NCBI RefSeq assembly: GCF_008831505.1
Contig: NZ_CP044507.1
Span: 1,550,001 to 1,614,000 of the forward strand
Direction of reading: 5' to 3'
Length of the DNA: 64,000 nt
Source of the DNA: Chryseobacterium sp.
GTDB lineage: Bacteria; Bacteroidota; Bacteroidia; Flavobacteriales; Weeksellaceae
Position 1 is the stretch's first letter. Every line of letters starts with the position of its first letter. Position numbers and translations under genes: made by a program. The notes beneath the pieces are model-generated. The model ran no database searches and was not told the origin of the DNA. It was given only the letters and a program-made list of their open reading frames with translations. This document shows positions 46,701 to 55,225 of this stretch, in pieces.

Positions 46701-46913
46701 ATACGCCAGATCAGGCAAGCCGGGATTAAAGCGTTTCAACGCTGCCAGCAGATGCCGCTCCAGTACTACTTCGGTTTTATTGTCCCTCCCCAGCAAGCCC
46801 GCTTCTCCAATAGTCTCATTCTGCCAGGCGGTAATGGTCGTCCAGCCGAGTTCCTTCAGCACATCTTCAGTGGCCTGTTCTATAAGAGCGTCTTCTGAGT
46901 ATTCGTAGGACAT
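43743..46913 (-). CDS. hsdR: Type I restriction endonuclease subunit R
   Basis: 1056 aa. The N-terminal nuclease has the PD-(D/E)XK residues (D149 in RRPDV, then ELK at 163-165). The SF2 motor follows: Walker A QGSGKT (ending at 304), ISDEAHRT (DEAH 408-411), FTGTPI, and motif VI TIARANRVYDDE; a helical C-terminal region (about 760-1056) binds the methylase core. With HsdM and HsdS it cleaves unmodified foreign DNA after ATP-driven translocation. It is separated from hsdM and hsdS by the DUF262 pair and two small genes, all on the same strand. Confidence 0.95.
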   Translation of the reverse strand: MSYEYSEDALIEQATEDVLKELGWTTITAWQNETIGEAGLLGRDNKTEVVLERHLLAALKRFNPGLPDLAYSRAIEKIVQKESGKTTAQQNKAKALLLKNGVEVSFITEEGKSQKKILKVFDFRDYRNNEFLAVRQLEVSGELHNRRPDVIGFVNGIPLVFFELKAHAVDLRSAYEDNLKDYKDTIPHIFYHNAFIILSNGTDAKVGTITSPYKYFLDWKRITEEEEGIVSLDTLLRGTCAPENLMDIFENFLLFDDSSGSIVKLMAKNHQFIGVNRVLENVQNIEDLEGKLGVYWHTQGSGKTYSMVFLCEKIHRKFGGAYTFLIVVDRTELENQAYDTFSGVGVVHNKNIIAGKKKGISGREHLRELLSENHRYVFSLIHKFSIDPALETEYPLITDRRNIIVISDEAHRTQGGKYARNMRFYGLPNASYLGFTGTPIIKDEEEVTKNIFGEYVSVYDFKRAIEDEATLPLKYLNRGEKLKLENPALNEQMAEVFENENLDEDQKKKLAFLFKKEYPILTAEPRLRKIAKDLVWHFNERGYQGKAMYVALDKPTAVRMYQYVMEYWPEYLAELDQQIALSKDPQEEQELRRKYSIAASTEVCVVVSQEQNEVDKFRTMNLDIESHRRKMVERNLEKEFKDEDHPFRLAIVCAMWITGFDAPCVSTVYLDKPIKGHTLMQTIARANRVYDDEKENGLIVDYGNVYRQLEKAYAVYGEGDSGKKGGGKYDDKPFEQLEAMAGEVKSAIAEVTAMLQELDFDLKELMDATPMQKIAAINKGANAVCRNEETRAKFEISARNVFRKYKALFPEKQAKQFTKQYNAVDALYSKLNQKVKSADVTEIIMRLQAVVDEHVQVDHVAEPVNVEIDLSKFDMDALRKAFEKVARKNELVYDLNTAVEQKLEQMLQENPLRLDFYERYREIVEAYNNGKSETELIRSFEQLTAFVKELSAEERRAYSENLDQQTLSIFDLLIQNKELNLKEREQVKKVAKETLELLQREKLNIPNWKESRELKAGVKTIIYDQLLWLPEEKYTDEEVSMKTVAVYQHLYTYSFA

Positions 46914-46919
46914 AATTTA

Positions 46920-49061
46920 TTACAATTTTAAATGTTTTTCGTACAATGGAATGATGTGGTGTTCTAAGTGATATTGCGCTTTGCTGAAATTCCAATCTTC
47001 TTTAATCCATTTTCTGTCTATATCTTCGGTAACAACTAAATTAAAGATAAGAGATGACTTCAATGAATCAATATAATTATTTTCAAGTTTAGCTCTATAT
47101 TTATCCTTCTTAACTTCCGGCATTAATGCAGAATATTCAGAATTTTCGCTCACAGTCAATAATACTAAATTTCCAAAATGATCCTTCAATATCGGCGTTT
47201 CAACCGACTTCTGATATAAAACACGATCCGCATCTTCTTCGAAGTGATCCTTACTTTGGGGAAAGATGTGTTCTATAGAAGTCTTAAATGTAATTTTATA
47301 TTTATTCCATAGCTGATACTCCGCCTCGGGTATTATGGCTTTAAATTCATCTCTATATTTCCAAATTAAGTATTCCGTTTTATGAAACCAATATCGGAAG
47401 AAAAATGTTCCATTTAGTAAATTAAGCTCTTGATGGATAAAATTAAAATCTCCACTTACTTCTTTTTCAAATATGGTCTTAAAATTTTTGAAACTAAGTT
47501 GTGACATACTTTGATCATCATTTTTTTGACAATAGAAATAATTGTCCAATTTTTCAATAAATAAAGTGGATGATATAATAGAATCTTCGTAGGATTCTAA
47601 GACATTCTGGTGATTATATCTGTCGTACAAATAATAAAGAAAGGACGTGAGCCAATATTGAGTTTTGGACTCTTGTACAATATACAGGACAGACTGTATG
47701 AGACTTAGCTGTTTATTACTTTCTGTAAATTCTCTTTTTACTGAGTAAGACTTGTCGCTATTGTTATAATATACTTTATTAATCAAAAGGCTTTCTTGAT
47801 TATCCTCATCTTCAGAAGTCCATTTAATGACAAATTTGTCAAATAAGAATCTCAGTTCAAATAATAAATTAATAAATTTCACAATATTTTCCGATGAAGA
47901 AAATTCTCCTTTGTCTGTGGAAAAAAATCTCAGTAAATTTTTTGAATCCACTTGGATGGGATCATTAATGTTATATAACAGATTATACACTCTCAAAGTA
48001 TGTAAAATTAATTGGGGAAATCCAATTATACTTCTGCTGTTTTCGTGCTGAGAGTTATTTTTTGATACAGAAGCGTCAGGTTCATTTTCTAAAATAGATA
48101 GTAAGTCAATAGGTTTTCTATCATTCGCTATGTAATTATTTAACAGAAAATAGGCATCGGAGTGATTGGAGTGGAATCCTGAATTCCAAATCTGTGAATG
48201 AAGGACCTTTTCCCATTTTTCAGCTGTAGTGCTGTACACGCTTCTTTCTAAATAAAGATTCATTTTTGAAGATGCATCCCACTTATACACTAAAACATCA
48301 ATGTCAGCATTAGATAAATTCTCTTTTTTTCTTAGAACACTTAAAAACCTCGATTTAAGGATTTGATGATTCTCCAATTGCTTCCCGCCACTATTTAATG
48401 ATTCAAAAATTTGATTAAGATTATTTTTGGATGGAACTGTAGTTTGAACCATTATAAGATTTTGGTAGATGTAACTTCCAAAATCTTCTAAGTTATCTTC
48501 CTTCCAACCATACTTAATAATTACTTCTTTTAAGGAATTGAAAATATTTAACATCCCACCTATAATTGGCTCAAGAGATTCATCATGATCATCAAAGTGA
48601 ATATTCTCCTTTTTTAATATATCAATTGTTTGATTACCCAATAGAGCGAAATACTCATTCACTTTATCTCTTGAACTGAAACTCAAACGAGGTCTGTCAT
48701 TTACAAAGGCAAACTTTGCCAGGTCATTACTGTATTGTCCAAGAATAATCGATAATAGCCATAATGTAGTGAACCTTTGCTGGCCGTCTATTAAATCAAT
48801 AACTAGTTTATCATCTGTAATTTTACTTGCAAACATCATATTGCCGATATAATACGACCCATTATTTTCTAAAAAAGCTTCAGAAATATCTTCAATAAAA
48901 AGTTTGATTTCTTCAACACCCCAAACATACAATCTCTGGTAAAGTGGTATCTGTAAATGAATAGTTTCGGAAAAGTGTATAAGAGTTTCTAAACTAAAAT
49001 AATTAGATGTAATCCCATCTTCTACTTGAATAACTTCTTTTATTTTTTTAAAACCAATCAT
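46920..49061 (-). CDS. DUF262-DUF1524 (GmrSD-like) protein
   Basis: 713 aa. The N-terminal DUF262 domain shows IPLYQRLYVW (38-47) and IDGQQRFTTLW (from 91), the ParB/GmrS-like nucleotide-binding site. A long helical middle follows. The C-terminal DUF1524 domain is an HNH-type nuclease with SIEHIFPQ (His598) and HFGNLVLL (Asn about 631). GmrSD enzymes are NTP-dependent type IV restriction systems that cut modified phage DNA. The start overlaps the stop of the second DUF262 gene by ATGA, and hsdR begins 6 bp after it. The base composition is visibly more A/T-rich than hsdR and hsdM. Confidence 0.88.
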   Translation of the reverse strand: MIGFKKIKEVIQVEDGITSNYFSLETLIHFSETIHLQIPLYQRLYVWGVEEIKLFIEDISEAFLENNGSYYIGNMMFASKITDDKLVIDLIDGQQRFTTLWLLSIILGQYSNDLAKFAFVNDRPRLSFSSRDKVNEYFALLGNQTIDILKKENIHFDDHDESLEPIIGGMLNIFNSLKEVIIKYGWKEDNLEDFGSYIYQNLIMVQTTVPSKNNLNQIFESLNSGGKQLENHQILKSRFLSVLRKKENLSNADIDVLVYKWDASSKMNLYLERSVYSTTAEKWEKVLHSQIWNSGFHSNHSDAYFLLNNYIANDRKPIDLLSILENEPDASVSKNNSQHENSRSIIGFPQLILHTLRVYNLLYNINDPIQVDSKNLLRFFSTDKGEFSSSENIVKFINLLFELRFLFDKFVIKWTSEDEDNQESLLINKVYYNNSDKSYSVKREFTESNKQLSLIQSVLYIVQESKTQYWLTSFLYYLYDRYNHQNVLESYEDSIISSTLFIEKLDNYFYCQKNDDQSMSQLSFKNFKTIFEKEVSGDFNFIHQELNLLNGTFFFRYWFHKTEYLIWKYRDEFKAIIPEAEYQLWNKYKITFKTSIEHIFPQSKDHFEEDADRVLYQKSVETPILKDHFGNLVLLTVSENSEYSALMPEVKKDKYRAKLENNYIDSLKSSLIFNLVVTEDIDRKWIKEDWNFSKAQYHLEHHIIPLYEKHLKL

Positions 49062-50592
49062 TGTATTTTAATTTTAACGTTCTTCCAGTTCATTGCAATA
49101 AATTCTTTATCTGTAGCTTCTTCAGATAGATATGTTTTTTTTGCTCTCCTTACATATTCAGGTCGAGATGTATGGGAATAATATTCAACATTTTTATCTT
49201 TGAATTTGAAGGTGGTGATATTCCGTTCTTCTGTGTTGCCTATATCCTTCACTTTTACCCTCATTTTATATTTTACGATTTCTTCCAACAATATGTCCGG
49301 CTCTATATTTAAATAAATATGTTGTAATATATTAAACTCTTTGCGCATCATGACCTCAGGTGATTCTCTCCGGACACTTTGTAGATACAAAAATTTATTA
49401 CCCAGTATCTGTTCTATTTCAAATGCAAATTCTTCCAACCTATATTTTTCATATTTCACATAATACCCTAAGACAAGCAGATAATAAAAATGTAAAAAAT
49501 AATCATTATAAGACCCTTTAACAATACCAGTTATTTTATCCAGTTTCGGAAACTCACAATTAATAAACAAAATATCAAAATAAATTCGTAATCTTTCCAA
49601 GGAAAGGAAGAATCCTAATCCTTTCTGAACGGGCTGCATTGGATTAAAATCAATAAGCTTATTAGAACCTAGTGCTTCTTCGTAAGTCGAAGTGTAGATA
49701 TGTTTATTTTCTCCAATAACGACTTCTGTATTACGCATATTTCGAATACCGGGAAACAATTTTATAGCTTTTACATCTGCACCATAACGTACTGAATTAT
49801 CCCGAAAATAATTTTCAATTGCATTTTTATCTATAAGACTAAAATCACCTTTAGTCCAATAATTATGTTTTACCCATAAAAGAGAGACAAAATTATTTAA
49901 GGAGTATATTTTACTTAATTTAAAACTCCTGCTCTCTATTTTTGCATTTAACGAGTCAAAGCTTGAAGCTACTTCTTTTTGTAACTTTACTTCATCTTTT
50001 AACTCTCGAAGATGGTACGACTTCAATACATTTATAGTATCTAGCTTTTTACCTTTGCTGTTGAGTGAATCAAAAAATTGAAAAGCTTTGTTCTCATCAG
50101 ACGTTATTATTATATTCAGACGTATTTTTCCTAATACTTCTGTATAAAATTCAGTATTAGTAAAGTGGTACTGATTTTTATAAATTTCTATTATTTTCTT
50201 AACTTCTAATATGTTTTTCACAGAGATATTACTGTGATAAAAAAAAGAATTATTCTGCAGGTAGCACTTTGCTGGATCAACCAAATAATCAAGAATAAGA
50301 AAAGTTGTCAATCGTTGTTGCCCATCCACAATTTGTAATTTTCACCCTCCTTTTTATTTAAAAGAATTGACCCTAGGTAAAAATCACTTACATCTTTAGT
50401 GGCAATTGTATCTGAAAAGAAATGGTCATCAATATCTTTAAACAGTTTTAAAACTAATCGCTCACTCCATTCATATGGGCGCTGAAAATCTGGAATTGAT
50501 AATTTATTTTTAAATAGATCAGATAATGTTATGGTTCCAACATTTATCTGACTTACAACTTCATCTGCAACCAATGTATTTGTTTCAATCAT
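49058..50592 (-). pseudogene. DUF262 protein gene with a single-base frameshift
   Basis: Two frames make one protein of about 510 aa. The first (50592 down to about 50330) has IPDFQRPYEW and LGSILLNKKEGENYK; the second picks up exactly where it should with VDGQQRLTTFLILDYL and runs to 49058. Adding one A to the AAA in front of TTGTGG (plus-strand TTT, about 50332-50338) restores ENYKIVDGQQR. The C-terminal half has no HNH motif, so this is the regulatory-type partner of the DUF1524-bearing protein. Whether it is a true null mutation or a sequence error cannot be judged here. The intact form would be a GmrS-like subunit. Confidence 0.8.
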
Positions 50593-50633
50593 ATCAATTT
50601 AAATTAATCATTCCTAAAAACATCCATACTCTC

Positions 50634-50927
50634 CTAATCAAAATCCTCCTCATCCCCATTAGGGAACATCATATCCCGTTCGCCCTGTTCATCATAAAAA
50701 TCAAATTCTCTTTTTAGTTTTTTGATGTCTTGTAAGATTGCCTTCAAAGCATTAAATTCAGTGGGCTTTCCCTTGTAGTTAAAGTCATTCTGATAATCAA
50801 ACTGATGCATCATTTCAGTAACTTCTAACTCAAGATCTACTACATCCTGCTCGGCATCGTAGTTCTCATTTTCCAGTTCGTTGCGGTAATGTTCTAATCT
50901 TTCTCTTAGTTTTTCAATTTCTCTCAT
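50634..50927 (-). CDS. Hypothetical acidic coiled-coil protein
   Basis: 97 aa. The first 45 residues are a charged helix (IEKLRERLEHYRNELENENY) likely to coil; the tail is acidic (FPNGDEEDFD). No family recognised. It lies 42 bp from the DUF262 gene and 15 bp from the GxxExxY gene, all in the same direction, inside the type I operon. Confidence 0.6.
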   Translation of the reverse strand: MREIEKLRERLEHYRNELENENYDAEQDVVDLELEVTEMMHQFDYQNDFNYKGKPTEFNALKAILQDIKKLKREFDFYDEQGERDMMFPNGDEEDFD

Positions 50928-50941
50928 GGTTATTGTTTTTT

Positions 50942-51363
50942 TTATTTCACATCAGGATTGCCCTGATTTTTTTGCTTGAAGGTATGGTTGAGCAACCGTT
51001 TAAACTCTAAACTCTTTGCCCCGAAATTAACTAGCAGGCCCACTTCCAGATCATACGCTTCCAGATAGTTAATAGCCTGCGCGAAATGCACATCTTCCAG
51101 TTGCGTCAGTGCTTTCAGTTCTACAGAAATTACTTCCTCTATCAAAAAATCAAGTCTTCTGGTCCCAATTTTCTGCCCTTTATAATAAACAGGCATCACA
51201 TGTTCCGTGAAAAAGACAGCTGGTGATCATTCATCTCAATCTGTAATGCGCGCTGGTAAATCACTTCCTGGAATCCATTTCCTAAGGCGCTGTGTACTTT
51301 CATCGCACAGCCAATAATCTTAGAAGTTAACTCCGAATATTTATACTGCTCGTTGATTATCAT
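50942..51363 (-). pseudogene. GxxExxY protein gene with a single-base frameshift
   Basis: The N-terminal frame (start at 51363) reads SELTSKIIGCAMKVHSALGN then GFQEVIY, the GxxExxY motif, and continues to HQLSFSR. It then stops at TGA, while the other frame continues MPVYYKGQKIGTRRLDFLIE to KNQGNPDVK. One extra G at the plus-strand CC at 51205-51206 restores the family sequence SFSREHVMPVYYKG. The family is PD-(D/E)XK-like and common in Bacteroidota; its function is not established. An inverted repeat lies just upstream (51439-51557). Confidence 0.8.
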
Positions 51364-51438
51364 AATTTTATTTATTATTAATGGTCGACTTCTAGATGCC
51401 TGAAGTGTGATTTTTTTCTATAATTACACTTATCAATT

Positions 51439-51557
51439 GTCTGAACTGTGATTTTTTTGATTTATTTGATTGCTCTGATAATCCGTTTAAACATCACAAA
51501 TCCTAACCTTCAAAAAATCATATTCATCACAATAATCAGCTTAATCAAAGTTCAGAC
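51439..51557. repeat. Inverted-repeat element upstream of the GxxExxY gene
   Basis: GTCTGAAC (51439-51446) and GTTCAGAC (51550-51557) bound 119 bp whose two halves are themselves imperfectly complementary (GTGATTTTTTTGATT against AATCA-rich sequence). A direct copy of CTGAA-TGTGATTTTTTT lies 38 bp to the left (51402-51419). I recall similar sequence accompanying GxxExxY genes in other flavobacteria. It lies between the hsdS end and the GxxExxY start and holds no gene. Confidence 0.55.
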
Positions 51558-51559
51558 AC

Positions 51560-52798
51560 CTACACCTCCACCATCCCCATCATCAAGCGTGGCAATAAAA
51601 TATCTCGCGCCTCACGTAAACGTTGGTTTTGGTATGTTAGATTGAATAGCTGTTTTGTTATTACATCAAAATATTCTGAAAATTGATTTAATACCTCAAC
51701 TGAAGGTTTTATAATATCTAAAACCTTAAATTTTGATTTAGATAATTCGGGAAATGTAGCACCAGTCGCTAAACCTTTCAATTGATCCATTCTAAAAATG
51801 AAATTATATAATAAATATCCTTTCAAATTTTTATGGTTAGGAGTTATATTAATAAAACCTTGATTAGTTGAAAAAGGCTTATCTAATAAAGCGAACACAC
51901 CAATAGTTGCTCTACTAGTCATTATAAAAGAATCAGACTGTAAAATTTTCGCAGAGCTTTTAGATATCCCTAAACTATTAGTTTTTAATTCGCTATCAGT
52001 AATAACTAATGACTTATTCTTAGTTAAATCAGATGGCGTAAACCAATTAATATCACCATCTATCCAATATTCTTTATTGTTTTTTGATGGAGTACCGCCA
52101 CCTGATACCATACATAAATTTTCAATTTTCACTTTCTCCCAACCCTCAGGCAAACCTGTTTCGGGATTGATGGTTGCGGATTCGTGCCCCGGAAAACGCA
52201 TACGCACAAACCATTCTTCGTAGGTTTGCTGTGCCATTTCTTGCAAAATTTTGATGCGCTTGAGGTTGTTCTCTATCAAATCATCATAACCTGATAAAAT
52301 CGAAGCGATTTTCTTTTGGGTTTCGAGTGGGGGAAAATCCCAAGAAAAATCTTTAATTCCAGAAATTGGAATCCTCATCTGATTAGCAGCCCCTTTTCCC
52401 CTTTGTTGTATAAAATTTCTAAATTCAGTTGTTTCAGTTAAATAATACAGGTAAATCTGATTAATGTTTTCATCATAATTAACTCTTAAACAAATTGCGT
52501 TTTGATTTAAAAAGTAATTAACAACATTTGAATTAACTCTAATTGTTCTACCAGCAGCTGAATTAACTAAACTTGGATGAGAACCAACAGTTGCAATTAT
52601 AATATCGTTAATTTCTAATTTATTTTTTATGTATTTATTTCCTAATTCAGAATTTAAAAAACTTATATCATTAATAGTAAATCCTGAACTATTAAAATTT
52701 GAAACCTTTAAAACAGGAAGTCCACATTCACGATAATCACTTTCAGTCCAACTTCCACCATTTATAAATTCACAAGCATCTCCAATTTTTATTCTCAT
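51560..52798 (-). CDS. hsdS: Type I restriction-modification specificity subunit S
   Basis: 412 aa. Two target-recognition domains (about 1-155 and 200-355) each followed by a helical conserved region (PPLETQKKIASILSGYDDLIENN and PSVEVLNQFSEYFDV...LREARDILLPRLMMG). The first domain begins KIGDACEFINGGSW, the second KVKIENLCMVSGGGTP. It sets the DNA sequence recognised by HsdM and HsdR. Its start overlaps the hsdM stop by ATGA. The A/T-rich recognition domains are typical of exchange between strains. Confidence 0.93.
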   Translation of the reverse strand: MRIKIGDACEFINGGSWTESDYRECGLPVLKVSNFNSSGFTINDISFLNSELGNKYIKNKLEINDIIIATVGSHPSLVNSAAGRTIRVNSNVVNYFLNQNAICLRVNYDENINQIYLYYLTETTEFRNFIQQRGKGAANQMRIPISGIKDFSWDFPPLETQKKIASILSGYDDLIENNLKRIKILQEMAQQTYEEWFVRMRFPGHESATINPETGLPEGWEKVKIENLCMVSGGGTPSKNNKEYWIDGDINWFTPSDLTKNKSLVITDSELKTNSLGISKSSAKILQSDSFIMTSRATIGVFALLDKPFSTNQGFINITPNHKNLKGYLLYNFIFRMDQLKGLATGATFPELSKSKFKVLDIIKPSVEVLNQFSEYFDVITKQLFNLTYQNQRLREARDILLPRLMMGMVEV

Positions 52799-54393
52799 AA
52801 TTTCACCGCTTGAATTTGGTTCATCAACTGGTTGGCTTCTTCGTTCAAGGTCGCTAATTCGCTGTGGAGTTCTTGCATACGGCTTTGGTAATCAAAATCC
52901 ATATCAATGTCTATATTCACGCCTACATAACGTCCTGGTGTGAGGCTGTAATCCTGTTCGGCTACTTCGTCTATCGTCACCATCTTGCACAAACCTTCAA
53001 TATCACGATAGGTTCCATCAGGGAAATGCTCGTTAAACCAAGCGTTATCAGCAGCTACTTCTGGAGTTTCGCCTCTGTAAAGCGCCATTATTGCTGTTAA
53101 GCCTTCTAATTGCTCTTCCGAGAAATCGTTAATCGTCGTGGTTACTTTTCGGTACACATTACGTGCATCGATCATCAGGATTTTATTCTTGTTTTCAGGA
53201 CGTTTGCCTTTGTCAAAAAACCAAACGTGGCAAGGCAACGAACGCGTATAGAAAAAGTTGTTCCCGATAGAAACAATACAATCTACATTTCCGGTTTTTA
53301 CCAATTCTTCAAGAATACGTTTTTCGGCATTTCCGGCATCCGTAGCCGAAGAAGCCATTACAAAACCCGCACGGCCTTTCGGGTTCAGGTACGACATAAA
53401 ATACTGTATCCACAGATAGTTGGCGTTGCCAATCGTTCCTTTTCCGGTCAACGGCGCACCGAAAGGCAGCCGTTTGTCTTCCGCCAGGAATTTGTTTTTC
53501 GCATCTACTTTATCCACGTTAAACGGAGGATTGGCCATCACAAAATCGCATTTGCCGTACAGTTCATGCGGATCGCTGTAGAAGGAATTGTTGTTGGCTA
53601 TTTTGCCTTCAATGCCGTGAATGGCAAGGTTCATCTTCGCCAGCCGGGTGGTGTTGGATTTATATTCGGTGCCATACACCGTTATGGCTTCGTTCACCCT
53701 TCTGTTCAGATGGTCTTTAATGAAATGTGCCGTCTGCACAAACATACCGCCCGAGCCACAGGCCGGATCGTGAATAATACCGTGGTCGGGCTTAATAAAG
53801 TTAACGATGAGCTGTACCAGAGACGGCGGCGTAAAGAATTCGCCACCTTCCTGTGCACCTGCACCCATCATGGAAAGTTTCATCAGGAAATATTCGTACA
53901 CCCGCCCGAACACATCGCCTTTCGCCTGCCGCACCGAATCGCTGTTGAAAATCCGGATTAGGTTGGCCAGGAGGTTATTGTCGGTATCGTCTTCGGGCGT
54001 CAGGTCCTGATAGTTCTTCGGGAGAATGCCCGCGAGCTCTTCATATTCCGCTTCAATCAGTTTCATGGCGGTATTCACGGCTTCGGCCAGATCTTCACTT
54101 TCCGGCAGCGCGGCCAGATAGCTGTACTGGGCTTTTTCCGGCAGGAACATGGCTCCGGCACGTGCGTAATCATCTTTGGTGGCTTCGCGGCGTTTCTGCG
54201 TACGCGGATTTACGGGCAGGGATTGTTCCAGCTGCTGCTGAGCCTCATGAAATTTATTTTCGGCAAAGCGCAGCAGAATCAGTCCCAGTAAAGGGTCTTT
54301 GTATTCGGCAGCCGTCAGCTTGGAGTTGGCTCTGAGTTCGTCTGCGGCTTCCCACAGTTCTATTTCGAGTTGTTTGATTGATGTTTGGGTCAT
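52795..54393 (-). CDS. hsdM: Type I restriction-modification methyltransferase subunit M
   Basis: 532 aa. N-terminal helical HsdM_N domain (5-150), then an N6-adenine methyltransferase: the SAM motif DPACGSGGMF (209-218) and the catalytic NPPF (288-291), preceded by GEFFTPPSLVQLIV. It methylates adenine in the sequence set by HsdS to protect host DNA. First gene of the restriction operon, upstream of hsdS. Confidence 0.95.
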   Translation of the reverse strand: MTQTSIKQLEIELWEAADELRANSKLTAAEYKDPLLGLILLRFAENKFHEAQQQLEQSLPVNPRTQKRREATKDDYARAGAMFLPEKAQYSYLAALPESEDLAEAVNTAMKLIEAEYEELAGILPKNYQDLTPEDDTDNNLLANLIRIFNSDSVRQAKGDVFGRVYEYFLMKLSMMGAGAQEGGEFFTPPSLVQLIVNFIKPDHGIIHDPACGSGGMFVQTAHFIKDHLNRRVNEAITVYGTEYKSNTTRLAKMNLAIHGIEGKIANNNSFYSDPHELYGKCDFVMANPPFNVDKVDAKNKFLAEDKRLPFGAPLTGKGTIGNANYLWIQYFMSYLNPKGRAGFVMASSATDAGNAEKRILEELVKTGNVDCIVSIGNNFFYTRSLPCHVWFFDKGKRPENKNKILMIDARNVYRKVTTTINDFSEEQLEGLTAIMALYRGETPEVAADNAWFNEHFPDGTYRDIEGLCKMVTIDEVAEQDYSLTPGRYVGVNIDIDMDFDYQSRMQELHSELATLNEEANQLMNQIQAVKL

Positions 54394-54491
54394 TTGTAAT
54401 TTTTACAGAGCACGGCCACCGTAGAAACCAGTTGATACGGTGTCATGATGCTGATGTTAAATTATTTGGAGTCAATAAGAAAAATATAAAT

Positions 54492-54785
54492 TTACCCCTT
54501 CGCTGTCACGAAGATATCCCAGTCTTTAACCACCTCCTCAAAGTAGGCATTCAGGCAGTCAAAGTCATGGAAAGGCACCGTTGTCACCGGTGACTCGTTG
54601 ATATGATAAAGTTGCAGCTCGCCGGTTTCTGGATTCTCAAGGAATTCGGCGCGGGTTTTAAATTCGAAAATAATGGTATTTGCTTCAGAATCTTTTTTGA
54701 TGGTTTTAATCTGGGAAAAATCGAGGCAGTAGCGGCCGCTGCAGTAAATTTCGGGTCTCATTCGGTTATATTGTGTTTTTAACAA
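54492..54785 (-). CDS. Hypothetical protein upstream of hsdM
   Basis: 97 aa; Met at residue 9 (MRPEIYCSGRYCLDFSQIK, start at 54761) is also possible. Contains alternating beta-strand stretches (TIIFEFKTRAEFL, SPVTTVPFHDFDCL) and no signal or membrane segment. Family not recognised. It lies 98 bp before hsdM on the same strand, and could belong to the island or mark its edge. Confidence 0.55.
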   Translation of the reverse strand: MLKTQYNRMRPEIYCSGRYCLDFSQIKTIKKDSEANTIIFEFKTRAEFLENPETGELQLYHINESPVTTVPFHDFDCLNAYFEEVVKDWDIFVTAKG

Positions 54786-54929
54786 ATCTAATTAAATTCA
54801 GCCAGCTGGAAAACAGCAGATGTAAAAGATTTTAGTCTGTTCCAACCTATCAGACTTTCCCCTGGCGCTCACCGACAAAGATAGACAGGTAGTAAGACAA
54901 AGGGTGACGGTTATCTGATTGCCACTGTC

Positions 54930-55205
54930 TGAATCTGATATCTTTATTCTTGGCTCTAGGCTCTAGGCTATACTTAACCACAAAGAGCGCAAAGGCTGCA
55001 CAGGGAACACGAAGTTCTAGATTATCGATTCTGGATTTGTGGACCTTGGTAATTATCTAGCCTCCCAACTTTCTAATCTCCTAACCTTTTGACCTCCTAA
55101 CCATCCAACAACCCAACTTACATCGGTACATGGACGCCTTAAATCTGAAATCTGACATCTGATGTCTTATATCTAAAATCTTGACTCTTGGCTCTAGGAT
55201 CTTTT
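54930..55205. repeat. Intergenic short-repeat cluster at the right edge of the island
   Basis: The 440-bp gap 54786-55225 holds no gene. From left to right it contains TCTGAATCTGATATC, TTGGCTCTAGGCTC, AACCACAAAGAGCGCAAAGG, CTAACCTTTTGACCTCC, CAACTTACATCGG, TCTGAAATCTGACATCTGA and TTGACTCTTGGCTC. The module order resembles that at 58640-59425. The left 140 bp (54786-54930) show nothing recognisable. Confidence 0.75.
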
Positions 55206-55225
55206 GACTTTTTCCTTTAATCTTT

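Noticed and set aside
53110-53961. Long plus-strand frame opposite hsdM
   Set aside because: 283 codons without a stop but antisense to a fully conserved methyltransferase; no motif or promoter.
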